From Odontocerum albicorne (Eukaryota > Arthropoda > Insecta > Trichoptera > Odontoceridae), in assembly GCA_949825065.1 (NCBI GenBank), contig OX463845.1:25398728-25462727 (forward strand): a stretch of 64,000 bases of DNA, read 5' to 3'. The notes under the pieces are model-generated. The model saw nothing but the letters and a program-made list of their open reading frames with translations, had not been told where the DNA came from and searched no databases. The position numbers were made by a program, and so were the translations under genes. Numbering within the stretch: the first letter of the stretch is position 1; each line of letters opens with the position of its first letter. Of this stretch, positions 34,288 through 44,357 are shown piece after piece.

Positions 34288-35026
34288 TTAGTACCTATTT
34301 CGAAAAATAATTTGTTCAGATATCCAAAGAAACCCATATTGTTCGTTCTTATTTTTACACACATACATTTTATTTCAATATAATATAAAAGTTATGATAA
34401 ATATCTGTAATTTTTTTAAATCTATTTACATGCTGTAGCCGTAGATATCAATGTAGAGTAGTGCTCTTCAATAGTTTAATGCTAAGCGCCCACTTTTGTA
34501 ACTTGCGTGAGGTTCAAATTACCTTCCGTGCACTTAATTTAAAATTTAAGTGACATACCCTATATAAAAAAATAAAATTCATTTAAATTACCTTAAATTT
34601 AATGATACCCTTACACCTGATGTTGAGAAAGCTCTGTTGGATATCTTGTTCGATTTTCTTATGAGCAAGCGAAGGTTTCAGTGATTTTTAGACAGTTTCT
34701 CTGTTTGGTGTCAATGTGATTCACAGCACTAAACTAAAATCCCACTAGCTATAAGTAGAGAAAGATATCAGTAAATTAAATAAAATTTTCGAAATATTCG
34801 AATGTAAGGCTGGTACTTTTTTTATTTTGCCAGAGTTTTTGGTATATTCCACTAAAATTTGATTTGCTCTATTTGTCATATTTAAGCTATAATTATTTTT
34901 ATTAAAATGTCATATCACCCATAGCAATATTTTCAGTAAGAAAATAATTCATCACCTTGTCATAAAATTTAAAAGTTTAAAATATCACTAAATCGTTTTT
35001 CCATATGCAATTTAATTTCATTGAGA

Positions 35027-35034
35027 TGACGTCA
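35027..35034. promoter_or_regulatory. CRE-like palindrome
   Basis: Perfect TGACGTCA in A+T-rich DNA with no other context. May be chance. Confidence 0.2.
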
Positions 35035-35234
35035 TATTTTATAGATGATTGATTGACACACAAGTTATGGGTGTAATTGTTGACGACAGACTATACATAT
35101 GGTATATATGATAGACTGACAACTCAGGAATTTTACCAAACTCAAGATATGAGAATATTGAAGACGCATGCGCTAAAAATGACAAAATTTATCGGATGCA
35201 ATATTGAATTAAACTTCCGCTGTATATTGTACAG

Positions 35235-35385
35235 CCTTGTGGGCTTATTGCCATGTGGTAACCATGAATATGTTTAGTACTTCTTAAGTAAAATCTAGGC
35301 TACAATCCTGTTCAAAAAAATCTGGGTTCCAGCGGGAATCGAACGCACAACCCCCGAGTTGGAAGTCAGGTATTTATCTCTCTGT
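35235..35385 (-). repeat. SINE-A copy
   Basis: Minus strand: GTGGGCTTATTGCCATGTGG (tail), TCTGGGTTCCAGCGGGAATC (junction and box B), then a head fading out after TTGGAAGTCAGG. Confidence 0.65.
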
Positions 35386-37244
35386 ATTTTATATATGTCT
35401 AGAATCGAGAAGGTTACAATTTAATAAACAATACCATTTGTAAAAAAAGTGTCAAGGTACTTATTTAGGCATTTTTTTTTCTAGTAATAAGCTATGGACT
35501 AAACCCATTTGCAATTAAAAATTTTAAGGTTTAAAAGTTTAAACTAATTAATTCAAATATAACACTTTTCTATAAATGTAAGTAACTTTTTTTTGCCATA
35601 TATTCCCTCATAACTTTCATTTTGTATATTTTGAACGTTTTTGAAACGGCATATTATTATTTTACCGCTCCCGTGAAAACTTAAATTCTCCACCAGTGGG
35701 AGATACTACTAAGGTTGAAGAGTACTGATGAAGAGCTTGAACCTTTAAGCCAATAGGTCACTTGCTGTCTCGGTAAGCTTCCTTAGATATTTATTTATAC
35801 TAGTAAAAAATCCCCCAACCCAAAAGTGCCTTTTTGATATTCCAGAAAAACATTTCTTTAGACACAAATAAGTAAACTCTCTCAGTTGACTGATTCAGTA
35901 ATATCAGTAATATATTTTAGATATACTCAATGATTTATCCCTATTTGATTCGATATCTAATTTTTTATGATCGTAGATGTTATTCTTTAAATTGTAAAAC
36001 TGAATTATCTTAAATTCGAAGTTTCAAGATTAAATTAGTAAATATTATTTTATTATATAAGGATATACTAGCATTATATCTTACTCGGGTTTTAGTTTTC
36101 TTGAAAATTTTCCTCCAAGTCAAGTATGTACTTGCTGAATCGGTCAGCTTTTTAAGCTGTGCATTTATACTAAAAGCATTACTAATTTCCTATACTTAAA
36201 GGTGAAAGTACAACTTTTAAACTCGTCCAGTTTCACGCCACTTTTCAATTTTGTATTAAAAATATATATATTTTTTTCATTTTATTCTCTAGCGAAAACG
36301 TTACAAATGGCTTGCAATTAATCCTCTCGACAGTTTTTGATGATAGTTCGATGAGCAATAAAATAGAATTAATAGCTGTGCTGTTAAGTGTGCTCTACGC
36401 CAATTAAAAGTTAATCTTTCATATATATTTTGTCCGCTCCCTCGTACTCGATTGATAAAAAGCAATAAATTTGGTTTATTTTCCCCGTGCAATATTTAGC
36501 GTAACTCAGCGGTTTTCAAACTTTTTCCTTTCACGACGCCTTTAGTGTAAAATATTTTTTCACAAACACCAAACAGGGGGATACGCAAGTTTGTTGTCAC
36601 TACACAGTTTCTTAAATCTTGGAATCAAATAAGACAAAAGTACCTGCATTTCTTATCCCACGTTGAGTTTTGAACCATATTTTTAGCTTTAGCACTTAGC
36701 AAATGATATTCATCCACAACTCAACCAGTCCCATATTTATAAACTTAAATTTTAAATATACTGTCGCAAAACAGTTCAATTTGATCCTCTTCTTCTAGCG
36801 ACAAGAAGTCAGATGGAGTTCTTGAATCCGTGTGAACTCCTCCATATTATTCTCATTAAAGCATTTCTGAAACCATTCGCTTAACTGAGATTCGTGCTCT
36901 TTAAAACTCATCAAAGTTTAGTACTGCATGAACTGAGTGATTCGCGATGTATCAGTTTGATGTCAGTTCATATAATTGTGACCATGCATCCGCGCATTGA
37001 ATTAAGATTGTCTGAAATTATCAAAAATTTATAATTCTGGGAATTAATTGTCGCCTTCCAGAGCTCATGCTTTGAAAACCTCTGGGCATAGCTCATAAGT
37101 ATAATATATTTTTCAACGCAATTGATTTTGTATAGTGGAAAATAATTGCTATTTTAAAAACTTTGCGTCAATGGTTATTGATAATATCAATGTTCACTAT
37201 AACCAATGAAATTTTAAGGCAATGTTTTTCCTTGTATCTGTTCA
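35386..37244. other. A+T-rich stretch, no gene seen
   Basis: No supported gene or array. Phrases around 35700-35780 and 36100-36160 look weakly alike (CTTGCTG, CGGTAAGCTT/CGGTCAGCTT) but are not clearly a repeat. Confidence 0.5.
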
Positions 37245-37480
37245 CTCACACTTTGTTGACGTAAAAAATCATTGAGGTCGAAAACTGATATCACTATCGC
37301 TTCCCGGGTGGGGTTGTCTTGTACCGCTTAGCTCCAATCATCGACTTCTACGCTTGATGCATCTTGTAGGATGGTGTCCATCCATCTTAAGCGGGGATGT
37401 CCTAACGGTATCCCATTGGTTGGTATGGCATTAATTCCAATAGTTTTGGTTTTCATTTTCAAATTGTTTAAATTTATTGA
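37245..37480 (-). pseudogene. non-LTR retrotransposon C-terminal fragment
   Basis: Minus-strand translation gives GIPLGHPRLRWMDTILQDAS, then SVEVDDWS, a stop, and AVQDNPTREA. This is the LINE terminal pattern G-R-P-x-x-R-W-x-D, then W-x-x-x-A-x-D-R-x-x-W-R. The stop and the degraded end show decay. It belongs to a LINE type different from, or a different part than, the fragment at 24 kb. Confidence 0.6.
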
Positions 37481-37705
37481 ACTTGTGACAGGCTTAAAAC
37501 ATAATTACTATAGCAACCTTGTTGAGGTGAATAGAGCAAACGGACACTTGATATACTATATATTTTGGAGTGACTTGTTCTAATGCATGAACCTTTGAAG
37601 TATTACTAACAGTAGGCAGGGGATATTTAATACTGTTAAATTCATTATTCAAATCCAGATTTTTTTCCATTTTACTTTTTTGTTTACATTGTTACACATC
37701 GTACA

Positions 37706-37770
37706 TCTGGCGGGCTCATTGCTATAAAACAATTTCTTTCAGCCAACTAGCTTATTAACCTGTTTTAATT
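37706..37770 (-). repeat. SINE-A tail
   Basis: Minus-strand tail CTGGCGGGCTCATTGCTATA then AATTTCTTTCAGCCAACTAG; tail only. Confidence 0.45.
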
Positions 37771-38019
37771 CATGACAAGTTTTATAAAAAATATATTTGG
37801 TTAAATTTAAGTATGAAAAAAAACAAATAAATCTCTGGGAAAATAAATTTATTCAAGCATAGGGAAGAGAATCAAAGGAAAATTAGGATGAAAGGATATT
37901 CTGAGTTTTATTTTACTCGCTGACCTCTATTAAGTTATGCTTTTGAAATACCTTTTATAAATACATTATTTTAGAGAAAATCAGGAAAAATGTTTTGAGA
38001 GGTCTATCGTGGTATTCGC

Positions 38020-38490
38020 CTTATTTGTGGAAACATGAAAACTACGAGCGAACGAGAGGAACAAGGTATACTAATTTGATATGTGGTATTGGAAACGAAT
38101 ATTTCGGATCCCGTAGACGGAAGTGCGCATCAACAAGTCCCCATTGAAAGAACTTATAATCCAACCTTATATCTGAAATGAAAAAAAAATCTATAGTTTT
38201 TCAGACAAATTTTCCGCAAAGAGGATGACACTTTGGAGCGACTGGTAATCACCAGCAAAGCGGAAGGCAGATGGGAGAAAATAAAGTCTCTTACCTGTTG
38301 GACTGATCATATTATATAAAGGATACCACTAAACTCTCCAGTGTTCTTCAAGGTGCAGATACCAGGATAAACGGAGAAGAATCGTCAGGGAGGCCTGCAC
38401 CAATACATCCCGAAGGTTTTTCAATTTAAATCATGAAGAATACGATAGGAGGATTATTTCTTGTAAAAGCTGAGGAAAAACAACTAATTT
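38020..38490 (+). pseudogene. non-LTR retrotransposon C-terminal fragment
   Basis: Plus-strand frames give QIFRKEDDTLERLVITSKAE, GRWEKIKSLTCWTDHI, then after a frameshift DKRRRIVREACTNTSRRF and LNHEEYDRR. This follows the LINE end pattern L-E-x-L-V-x-x-G-K-x-x-G, R-W-x-D-x-I, D-R-x-x-W-R-x-x-V-R-E-A. Frameshifts and stops show decay. Clade uncertain. Confidence 0.55.
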
Positions 38491-39069
38491 TGTTTATCCT
38501 CCTTTTTTTAGAATACAAGTACGTGTATAGAAAATCCATATTAACGTTTTTAATTACTCAGATTTTTTAATTACGTATTGGGTTTAACATTTCTTCTTTG
38601 ACCTTTGTCATCAAAAGACGTGGCAAGAAATAAAAAAGGAATAATTTCCTAGCATTTTCTAACTTACATCGCTCGGCGTTTGTCATTTGGCGTTGAGAAA
38701 TTCATCGTGTCAGCTTTTCTTTTCTCTGTCGGAACGAGTCTCCAGCAAAATTAATTGCAATTTCAACATGGAACGCTGAAGGCCTGTCATAAGTTGAAGA
38801 ATCATAATAAATGAGTTATCGACCTTCGTGGATTGGTATAATAGCCGTTGAACTTTCGTTCGTAATGTATTTGGCTAGATGTCCAACTTAGAAAGATTTT
38901 TTAGAAGCACAAGGATTTTGCAAAACTTTATTTGAAAATAAATACATGGAAAATATTTTGAATAACAAGGTACGATATGGATTGCATATTTTCTTCCCAT
39001 CATTAATCTATTTACAACAGCCTAGAAGTGAATCCATAATTATTATTTCACTCTTGTTTATTAAGCGGT

Positions 39070-39226
39070 ATGACAAGGTATTTGTTCCAAATCGAGGGTT
39101 GTGGATCCAATTCCTGTTAGTAGATATTTTTTTAAAAAGAGTTAGTCCTTGTTTTCACTAAAAGCCTCTTTGAAAAAAAATAGGAACGCTGGAAGAAATT
39201 GTTGCATAGCAATAAACCTGCCGGGG
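39070..39226 (+). repeat. SINE-A copy, decayed
   Basis: Box B region GTTGTGGATCCAATTCCTG, middle TTTTCACTAAAAGCCTCTTT and tail CATAGCAATAAACCTGCCGG. Confidence 0.55.
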
Positions 39227-39257
39227 TGTACTATACACAAAAAAGAGTAATACTATC

Positions 39258-39289
39258 GTAAACAAACGTTGTATTCAACGTTTGTTTAC
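39258..39289. repeat. perfect short hairpin
   Basis: Arms GTAAACAAACGTTG (39258-39271) and CAACGTTTGTTTAC (39276-39289) around TATT. Perfect 14-bp stem. GTAAACA is a forkhead-like core, so the site could also be read as a paired forkhead site. Confidence 0.6.
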
Positions 39290-39661
39290 TATTGTATATT
39301 ACTATCGAGGATCGATATATTACCATTGAGGATCTTCGGGACAACGGAAGGTTGGAAGGGGAAATTTTATATATTGACTTTAATTTCCAATGTGGAGTTA
39401 CAGCGTCTAAATATATTTTTTACTTCTCCTTCTAAGTCGTTATGCTCATTACTGACTTCCATGATAACCCTCGACAATTCCTCTTTATCTATCTCTAAAC
39501 TTCGCAGCTTGGAGAGTACCAATTAAGGATTTCTTACCTAGTTGGTCCAATATATCGAATGCTTTCCGTTCATGAACCCTATTTCCCCACATCCTGTAAT
39601 CTTAAGCCATTCCAAACGGTCTGCTTTGGACGATTTATATATTTAACACTGTAATAAAAAA

Positions 39662-39715
39662 ACATCCCGCGGATTTATTGCTTTGTGGTAATTTCTTCCA
39701 ATCAACAAACTTATC
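39662..39715 (-). repeat. SINE-A tail
   Basis: Diverged minus-strand tail: CCCGCGGATTTATTGCTTTG then TAATTTCTTCCAATCAACA. Confidence 0.4.
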
Positions 39716-40965
39716 ATATGTTTCATAATCGATTATCAACAGTATTTATAACTGTGTCTTAAACTTAGTGAATAAAGTGTTAAATGTATTTAAGTAACAA
39801 AATTAAAACTAAAGATAAAACTCAAGGAAAATAGCGATATATGTACGAGTATATATAGAAATAATATCGATAGTTTTTTAATTTTTATATGATGAAACGT
39901 ATTTGTTTGAGTCCGGAAAATCATTCTTAAGTCGGGCTGACCGAGCTGCAAGTGATAATTTATGAAACGTTGGATTATAACGGATTCTCCCATCATCAAA
40001 AAATTGAACCTTTTAGCAGATACTGAATACAGCTTTAATTGTTTAATAATTCCAAGAAGGTTGACAGAACTTGACTCAAAGAATTTGATAACTCATCAAA
40101 CGGTTACAAAAAGAGTTAAAATAAAGACTATTCTCTTGTTGCACGAATATCCAGATGTATTTTTATAACACATACGCGTAAGTAAGACTTGTGTTCATCT
40201 ATAAATTGGTAAATGGATACGCTAATTGACTTATTAAAGATACCTCAGAGAAAGATCTTTGGAAAATCTAATCCAAAGAAGTAAACTATGAAATGTATGG
40301 TCTAAAACCATGAAATGTGTGATCTTCTCTGTAAAAAAAAAAATACTCCGGTCTACGAGCAATATAGGATAAATACAAAAAACCTGACAACTGTAGACCT
40401 ATGAATTTGCGTTTACATTTTTTTTTTCTTATTGTACGAATTAAGGAAACCTGTAATGTACAAATGATTGTTTTAATAAATTAAATGGAGTATATGAAGA
40501 TTATCGGGCAATCAAAATAGAGCATAGCGCAGGGTAGAATAGAGTATAGGTTAATAAGTTTACTTGGTTAGATCACCAATGATGATAGATTTTATATTTT
40601 ATTGGTAAGGAATTATAATTTCATTCGTGCAGTCCAATTTTAATATAAGGCATGTCTGGAAAATATCCTTAAAATCCGTGCCAATATTTCGTTAAAAAAG
40701 TTTTCTTCGAGGAATAAAAGCGCAGCAAGTTGAGTGGGTATTCTATATTAAACTAATGAAAGAAATTTCTTAACTTTCCAGACACAAACTCAAACTAAAT
40801 AAAAATACGTATTAATTGAAACTCCGTTCTGCCTCAATAATTTCTTCTTCTTCAGTTTTAATTTAGTACTTTAGTTTATTATATCAAATTTACAGTCGAG
40901 TTTTGTCTAAGATTTAACTGCATTTAGACAAAATTATTGTAAGAATGTTTAATAATATATTATTT

Positions 40966-41120
40966 ATAGTTAAGGCATTAACATTGTGGAGGTTTAAAGA
41001 CAAAGAAGTTTTATCAAACACTGTTTAAGAAGTTTTATCAAACACTGTTTATTCCACTTTTTATAACGGTATAACCCTACCGGTTTCAAGGCTTTCACCT
41101 CATCATCAGGAAAGCACTAA
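40966..41120 (-). repeat. foldback-type repeat, minus copy
   Basis: Reads, on the minus strand, CTGATGATGAGGTGAAAGCC, TTGAAACCGGTAGGGTTATA, AGTGGAATAAACAGTGTTTG, and ends with GTTAATGCCTTAACTATAAA, which is the arm sequence of 13891-14330. AAGAAGTTTTATCAAACACT is tandemly doubled inside it (41005-41055). Confidence 0.7.
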
Positions 41121-41136
41121 CAAGACCGGAAATAAT

Positions 41137-41256
41137 TTGGACCGACGAACCAAGGTGCAATTAATTAATATATATTACTTTTATTAATTTTATGAATAAA
41201 TATTTTAAATTCTTAGAAATAAAAATCTTTCTTAGTCTAAAACAATGCTTATAAAG
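41137..41256. repeat. direct repeat R3, left copy
   Basis: GACCGACGAACCAAGGTG, TAATTTTATGAATAAATATT, AATTCTTAGAAATAAA and CTAAAACAATGCTTATAAAG are shared in the same order and orientation with 44232-44357, about 3.1 kb away. The mariner at 42433 lies between them. This could be an LTR-like pair or two copies of a short interspersed repeat. Confidence 0.65.
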
Positions 41257-41261
41257 TCTTG

Positions 41262-41360
41262 TTTGTGCTCCCCTGATGATTAGGGGAAAGCCTTGAAACC
41301 GGTAGGGTTATGCCGTTAAAAAAAGTGGAATAAACAGTATTTTATAATAGAAATTACAAT
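41262..41360 (+). repeat. foldback-type repeat, plus copy
   Basis: CTCCCCTGATGATTAGGGGA, AAGCCTTGAAACCGGTAGGG, then AAGTGGAATAAACAGTATTT. Opposite in orientation to 40966-41120, so the pair can fold on itself. CCCCTGATGATTAGGGG is itself an inverted repeat. Confidence 0.65.
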
Positions 41361-41384
41361 GTTTAGTAATAATTAACATTGTTA

Positions 41385-41470
41385 TTCCACTAATGACATT
41401 GATCCCGTTACACGTGTTTCCACCTCTTATCTCGAGGCTCTCTTCAGGTGGAATGATCTCGGTTTGTAAT
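41385..41470 (-). repeat. foldback-type tail, variant
   Basis: The reverse complement reads CCACCTGAAGAGAGCCTCGA, GATAAGAGGTGGAAACACGT, then AGTGGAATAA. The pairing GCCTC/GAGGT can form the stem between CTGAAGA and GAAAC. Confidence 0.45.
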
Positions 41471-42100
41471 AAGATCGGTACTTATTTCAGCTGACTGCTG
41501 TCATATTACTATGGACCACCCACATCAAAAGTGCGTGTAGTACGAGTATATTGATGGAAAGATTTTTAATTTTAATAAATTCATTTGATTCTGTTTTTTT
41601 AAATGGAGTTTCACAAAGTTGTAGCCGATACCTTGTTCAATCTCGATATTATTTTTTACTTCAGCTCATAATATCCATCTTCAACAAAAATATTTCTCAT
41701 TTATCCATTTTTACCTATATACTATAATACAATAATATGTCCACATTAATGATATCTTGGTTCAAACCTAAGATAATGCGAGCAAAGCAGATATAAACAA
41801 GATAAATGCATTAGAAAATCAAGTGTTGGAAACATCGTCGAGAATGCGGACTGGAGAAAGAAGAAGCATCAAAATGGTTTAGCCATGAAGGTAGAAAACA
41901 TGAATGATGAATAATTTGCTGAATCGTATTCGTAATGTATTTTACAGCATTTAATATGTTCATATCATCCTCTTTTAATAACCAAGAGTCGTTTCCATGC
42001 ATCAAGGCTGTACGATAATTATGAAGATGTTGTATTAAATTGTTTATAACCACGACATTTAGAGCAGGGTTAAATTGGTTGAGCAGGTTTTTTATCTCAT

Positions 42101-42188
42101 TTCACATATTACAGTATATAGCAATATGTTCTCTACTCACTTATTTCACATATTACAGTATATAGCAATATGTTCTCTACTCACTTAT
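42101..42188. repeat. 44-bp tandem duplication
   Basis: Two identical units containing TTCACATATTACAGTATATA and GCAATATGTTCTCTACTCAC. Confidence 0.9.
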
Positions 42189-42432
42189 TTCCATCTCCAA
42201 TTTATTAATTGTTAATTATGCCACGTGTTTCTAGCAAGAGACAACATAGGTCCGCCCCGCCCTATCATTCGGACAAGTAAGTGTTGTGAGTTTCACACAA
42301 CCTCACAATCATATTTAATGCTACTTTCGTCCAAGAAACCCCATCGTTAAATATTCACCGTACATCTAGTCACCCCTACTTGGAGTCTAATTTTCTCTTC
42401 TTGATTCTATATTTTATTGTTAAAAGATATAT

Positions 42433-43773
42433 AAGGTGTTCAGATAAGTTGTGCCCATTTTTTGTCCAAATTTAAAAATGAGCACCAAAAGTAAAACAAA
42501 ATGGTAAAGGTTATAACGTCATTCGAAAGAAAAATTTCTGCTCTACAAGATTGTGCTTGCTTTTACGTTACATATATTATTTTATTTTATTACAAGCCTT
42601 CAAAATGGAATGTCAAGAAGATGAAAGTTTGCATTTTCGACACCTCCTTCTGTTCGCGTTCAATCGAGGGAATAAAGCTGCCAAAGCTACTCGCTTTATT
42701 TGCGAAATATACGATGAAGATGCTATGAATGAAAGGGCAGCTCGTCGATGTTATTTGGGTTTCAAATACGGTAATTTCGATCTGAAAGACATGGAGCGTT
42801 CCGGATGACTAGTAGACTTTGATGAGGACCGCTTAAACGATATTATTCATGAAAATCCCCTTCAAACCACCGTAGAATTGGCTGAGCAGATGAATTGTAG
42901 TCTCATGACTGTATACCGCAATATTAAATCAATGGGAAAAGTCCAGAAGTTCGGCTTTTGGGTTTCACATGTTTTGAGTGAAAACAACAAAAATCAACGT
43001 TCGACAATTTCTGCTGGTTTGCTCGCGCGTCATCGAGCTACGCATGGCCACAAGCTAAGATTCCTTTACCGCATCATTACTGGTGATGAAAAATGGTGCT
43101 TTTATGTGAATATGAAGAAACGGAAAGAATGGGTGAGTTATGGTCAACAAGCAACGCCCAGAGCGAAACAAAGTTTGCATCCGCGCAAGACGATGATTTG
43201 CATCTGGTGGGGTTGGCAAGGTGTCATCCAGTACGAGATACTTGAACGCAATCAGACAGTCAACACGGAGCTATACATTCTGCAAATGCAGCGGCTCAAC
43301 ACTGCAATTCAACGAAAAAGGCCAGATCGGCAATATGGCGTTTTTCTGCAACACGATAACGCCCGCCCTCGTATCACCAACATTACGAAAAATGCCATTT
43401 AAACGATTGGTTAGGAAGTCCTGGCGCACCCTCCATATTCTCCAGAGATCGCGTTGTCGGATTTTCACCTTTTCCGGTCGCTTTCGAACGATTTGCGCGA
43501 CGTTTCCTACAATAATGACGTCGAATTGCGGACATGGTTGGACGAATTCCTCGAGTCAAGACCGGATGGTTTTTATCGCACAGGTATTGAAAAACTTGTA
43601 GAACGTTGGCAATAAGTTGTAAATAATGAAGGAGAATACATTATTAAATAATTTGTTATAAAATAATGAAGGAGAATACATTATTGACTAATTTGTTGTA
43701 GTTTTTTTTTGTTGTGTCATCTTGTTCTCTTCATTTGAAAAAAAAAACGGACACAACTTATGTTAACACCCAA
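42433..43773 (+). mobile_element. mariner element, full length, inactive
   Basis: A 1341-bp mariner flanked by TA (42431-42432 and 43774-43775). Ends read AGGTGTTCAGATAAGTTGTG on the left and, reversed, TTGGGTGTTAACATAAGTTG on the right; terminal TTGGGT resembles the mellifera subfamily. The transposase lies at 42605-43615. A short duplication (AATGAAGGAGAATACATTAT) sits in the 3' untranslated part (43618-43690). The deleted relative is at 21617-22300. Confidence 0.92.
42605..43615 (+). pseudogene. mariner DD34D transposase with three nonsense codons
   Basis: Cut-and-paste transposase of the mariner family, full length at 336 codons in one continuous frame. It has the two N-terminal helix-turn-helix regions (residues about 8-58 and 82-112), linker WVSHVLSE, and catalytic domain. 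The acidic triad is visible: D161 in TGDEKW, D251 in HDNARP, and D286 in LSDFHLF, with 34 residues between the last two (DD34D). The conserved HPPYSP precedes D286. The frame is broken only by stops: TGA at 42806-42808 (where the 21.7-kb copy has CGA, arginine), TAA at 43400-43402 and TAG at 43412-43414 (replacing the usual tryptophan). No indel shifts the frame. The start is the ATG matching the relative's MECQ. Confidence 0.92.
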
Positions 43774-43995
43774 TACTTGGTACAATAATTTTTATTTTAT
43801 TGTACTTACTGACTAAATTGTAATTTTTTTAATAAAATAATGTTTTGCTGGCGTACAACAGATATGTAAATTTGTATTTATTTTTATCAACGATTTTAAA
43901 CCATAAAGAGGAAGGTTTTCTTGAATACTTCTTAACGACATCATTGTGATCGGATGCGCTACGTACAACAATCTCCCGGGAGAAATCACCGGCGT

Positions 43996-44040
43996 CATTT
44001 TGCGCGAAAACAGCGCGAAATAAGCGCGAAAATATTTTCA
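43996..44040. promoter_or_regulatory. three E2F-like sites on an 11-bp pitch
   Basis: GCGCGAAA occurs at 44002-44009, 44013-44020 and 44024-44031, exactly 11 bp apart, and the first is part of TTTTGCGCGAAAA. GCGCGAAA is the reverse complement of the E2F/DP consensus TTTCGCGC. Three copies on one face of the helix in A+T-rich DNA are unlikely by chance. CCCGGG lies just upstream (43976-43981). No gene start is visible nearby. Confidence 0.45.
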
Positions 44041-44231
44041 CCGCAGATTAAAAGAAATCTCTGGAAAATATTCACCCAAGAGCCTGGAGATCTGTTTTCA
44101 AACCAAGAGGTGTCAAAACACGCATTCATCACTTTGCTTGAATTTAAATTCCACTTATAAAGTGCTTAAAGGAAATATTTTTGTGGATAAATTTATTTTT
44201 GCCTGTGGAAAAATTCTAAACTATTTTTCGA

Positions 44232-44357
44232 TCATAATTTGGGCCGACGAACCAAGGTGGAATGAATTGACAAATATTACTTTTTTTAATTTCGTAAATA
44301 AATATTTTTAATTCTTAGAAATAAATATCTTTCTGTCTAAAACAATGCTTATAAAGA
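44232..44357. repeat. direct repeat R3, right copy
   Basis: Matches 41137-41256 in order and orientation (GCCGACGAACCAAGGTG, AATTCTTAGAAATAAATAT, CTAAAACAATGCTTATAAAG). Confidence 0.65.

Noticed and set aside
43221..43601. Alternative-frame ORFs inside the mariner (126 codons plus, 65 codons minus)
   Set aside because: They overlap the transposase frame that carries the DD34D residues and have no features of their own.
42433..43773. The window's own mariner as source of the TACGAGTA footprints
   Set aside because: Its ends begin TTGGGT or TAAGGT, so excision would leave TTG/CAA-type bases between the TA copies, not CGAG.
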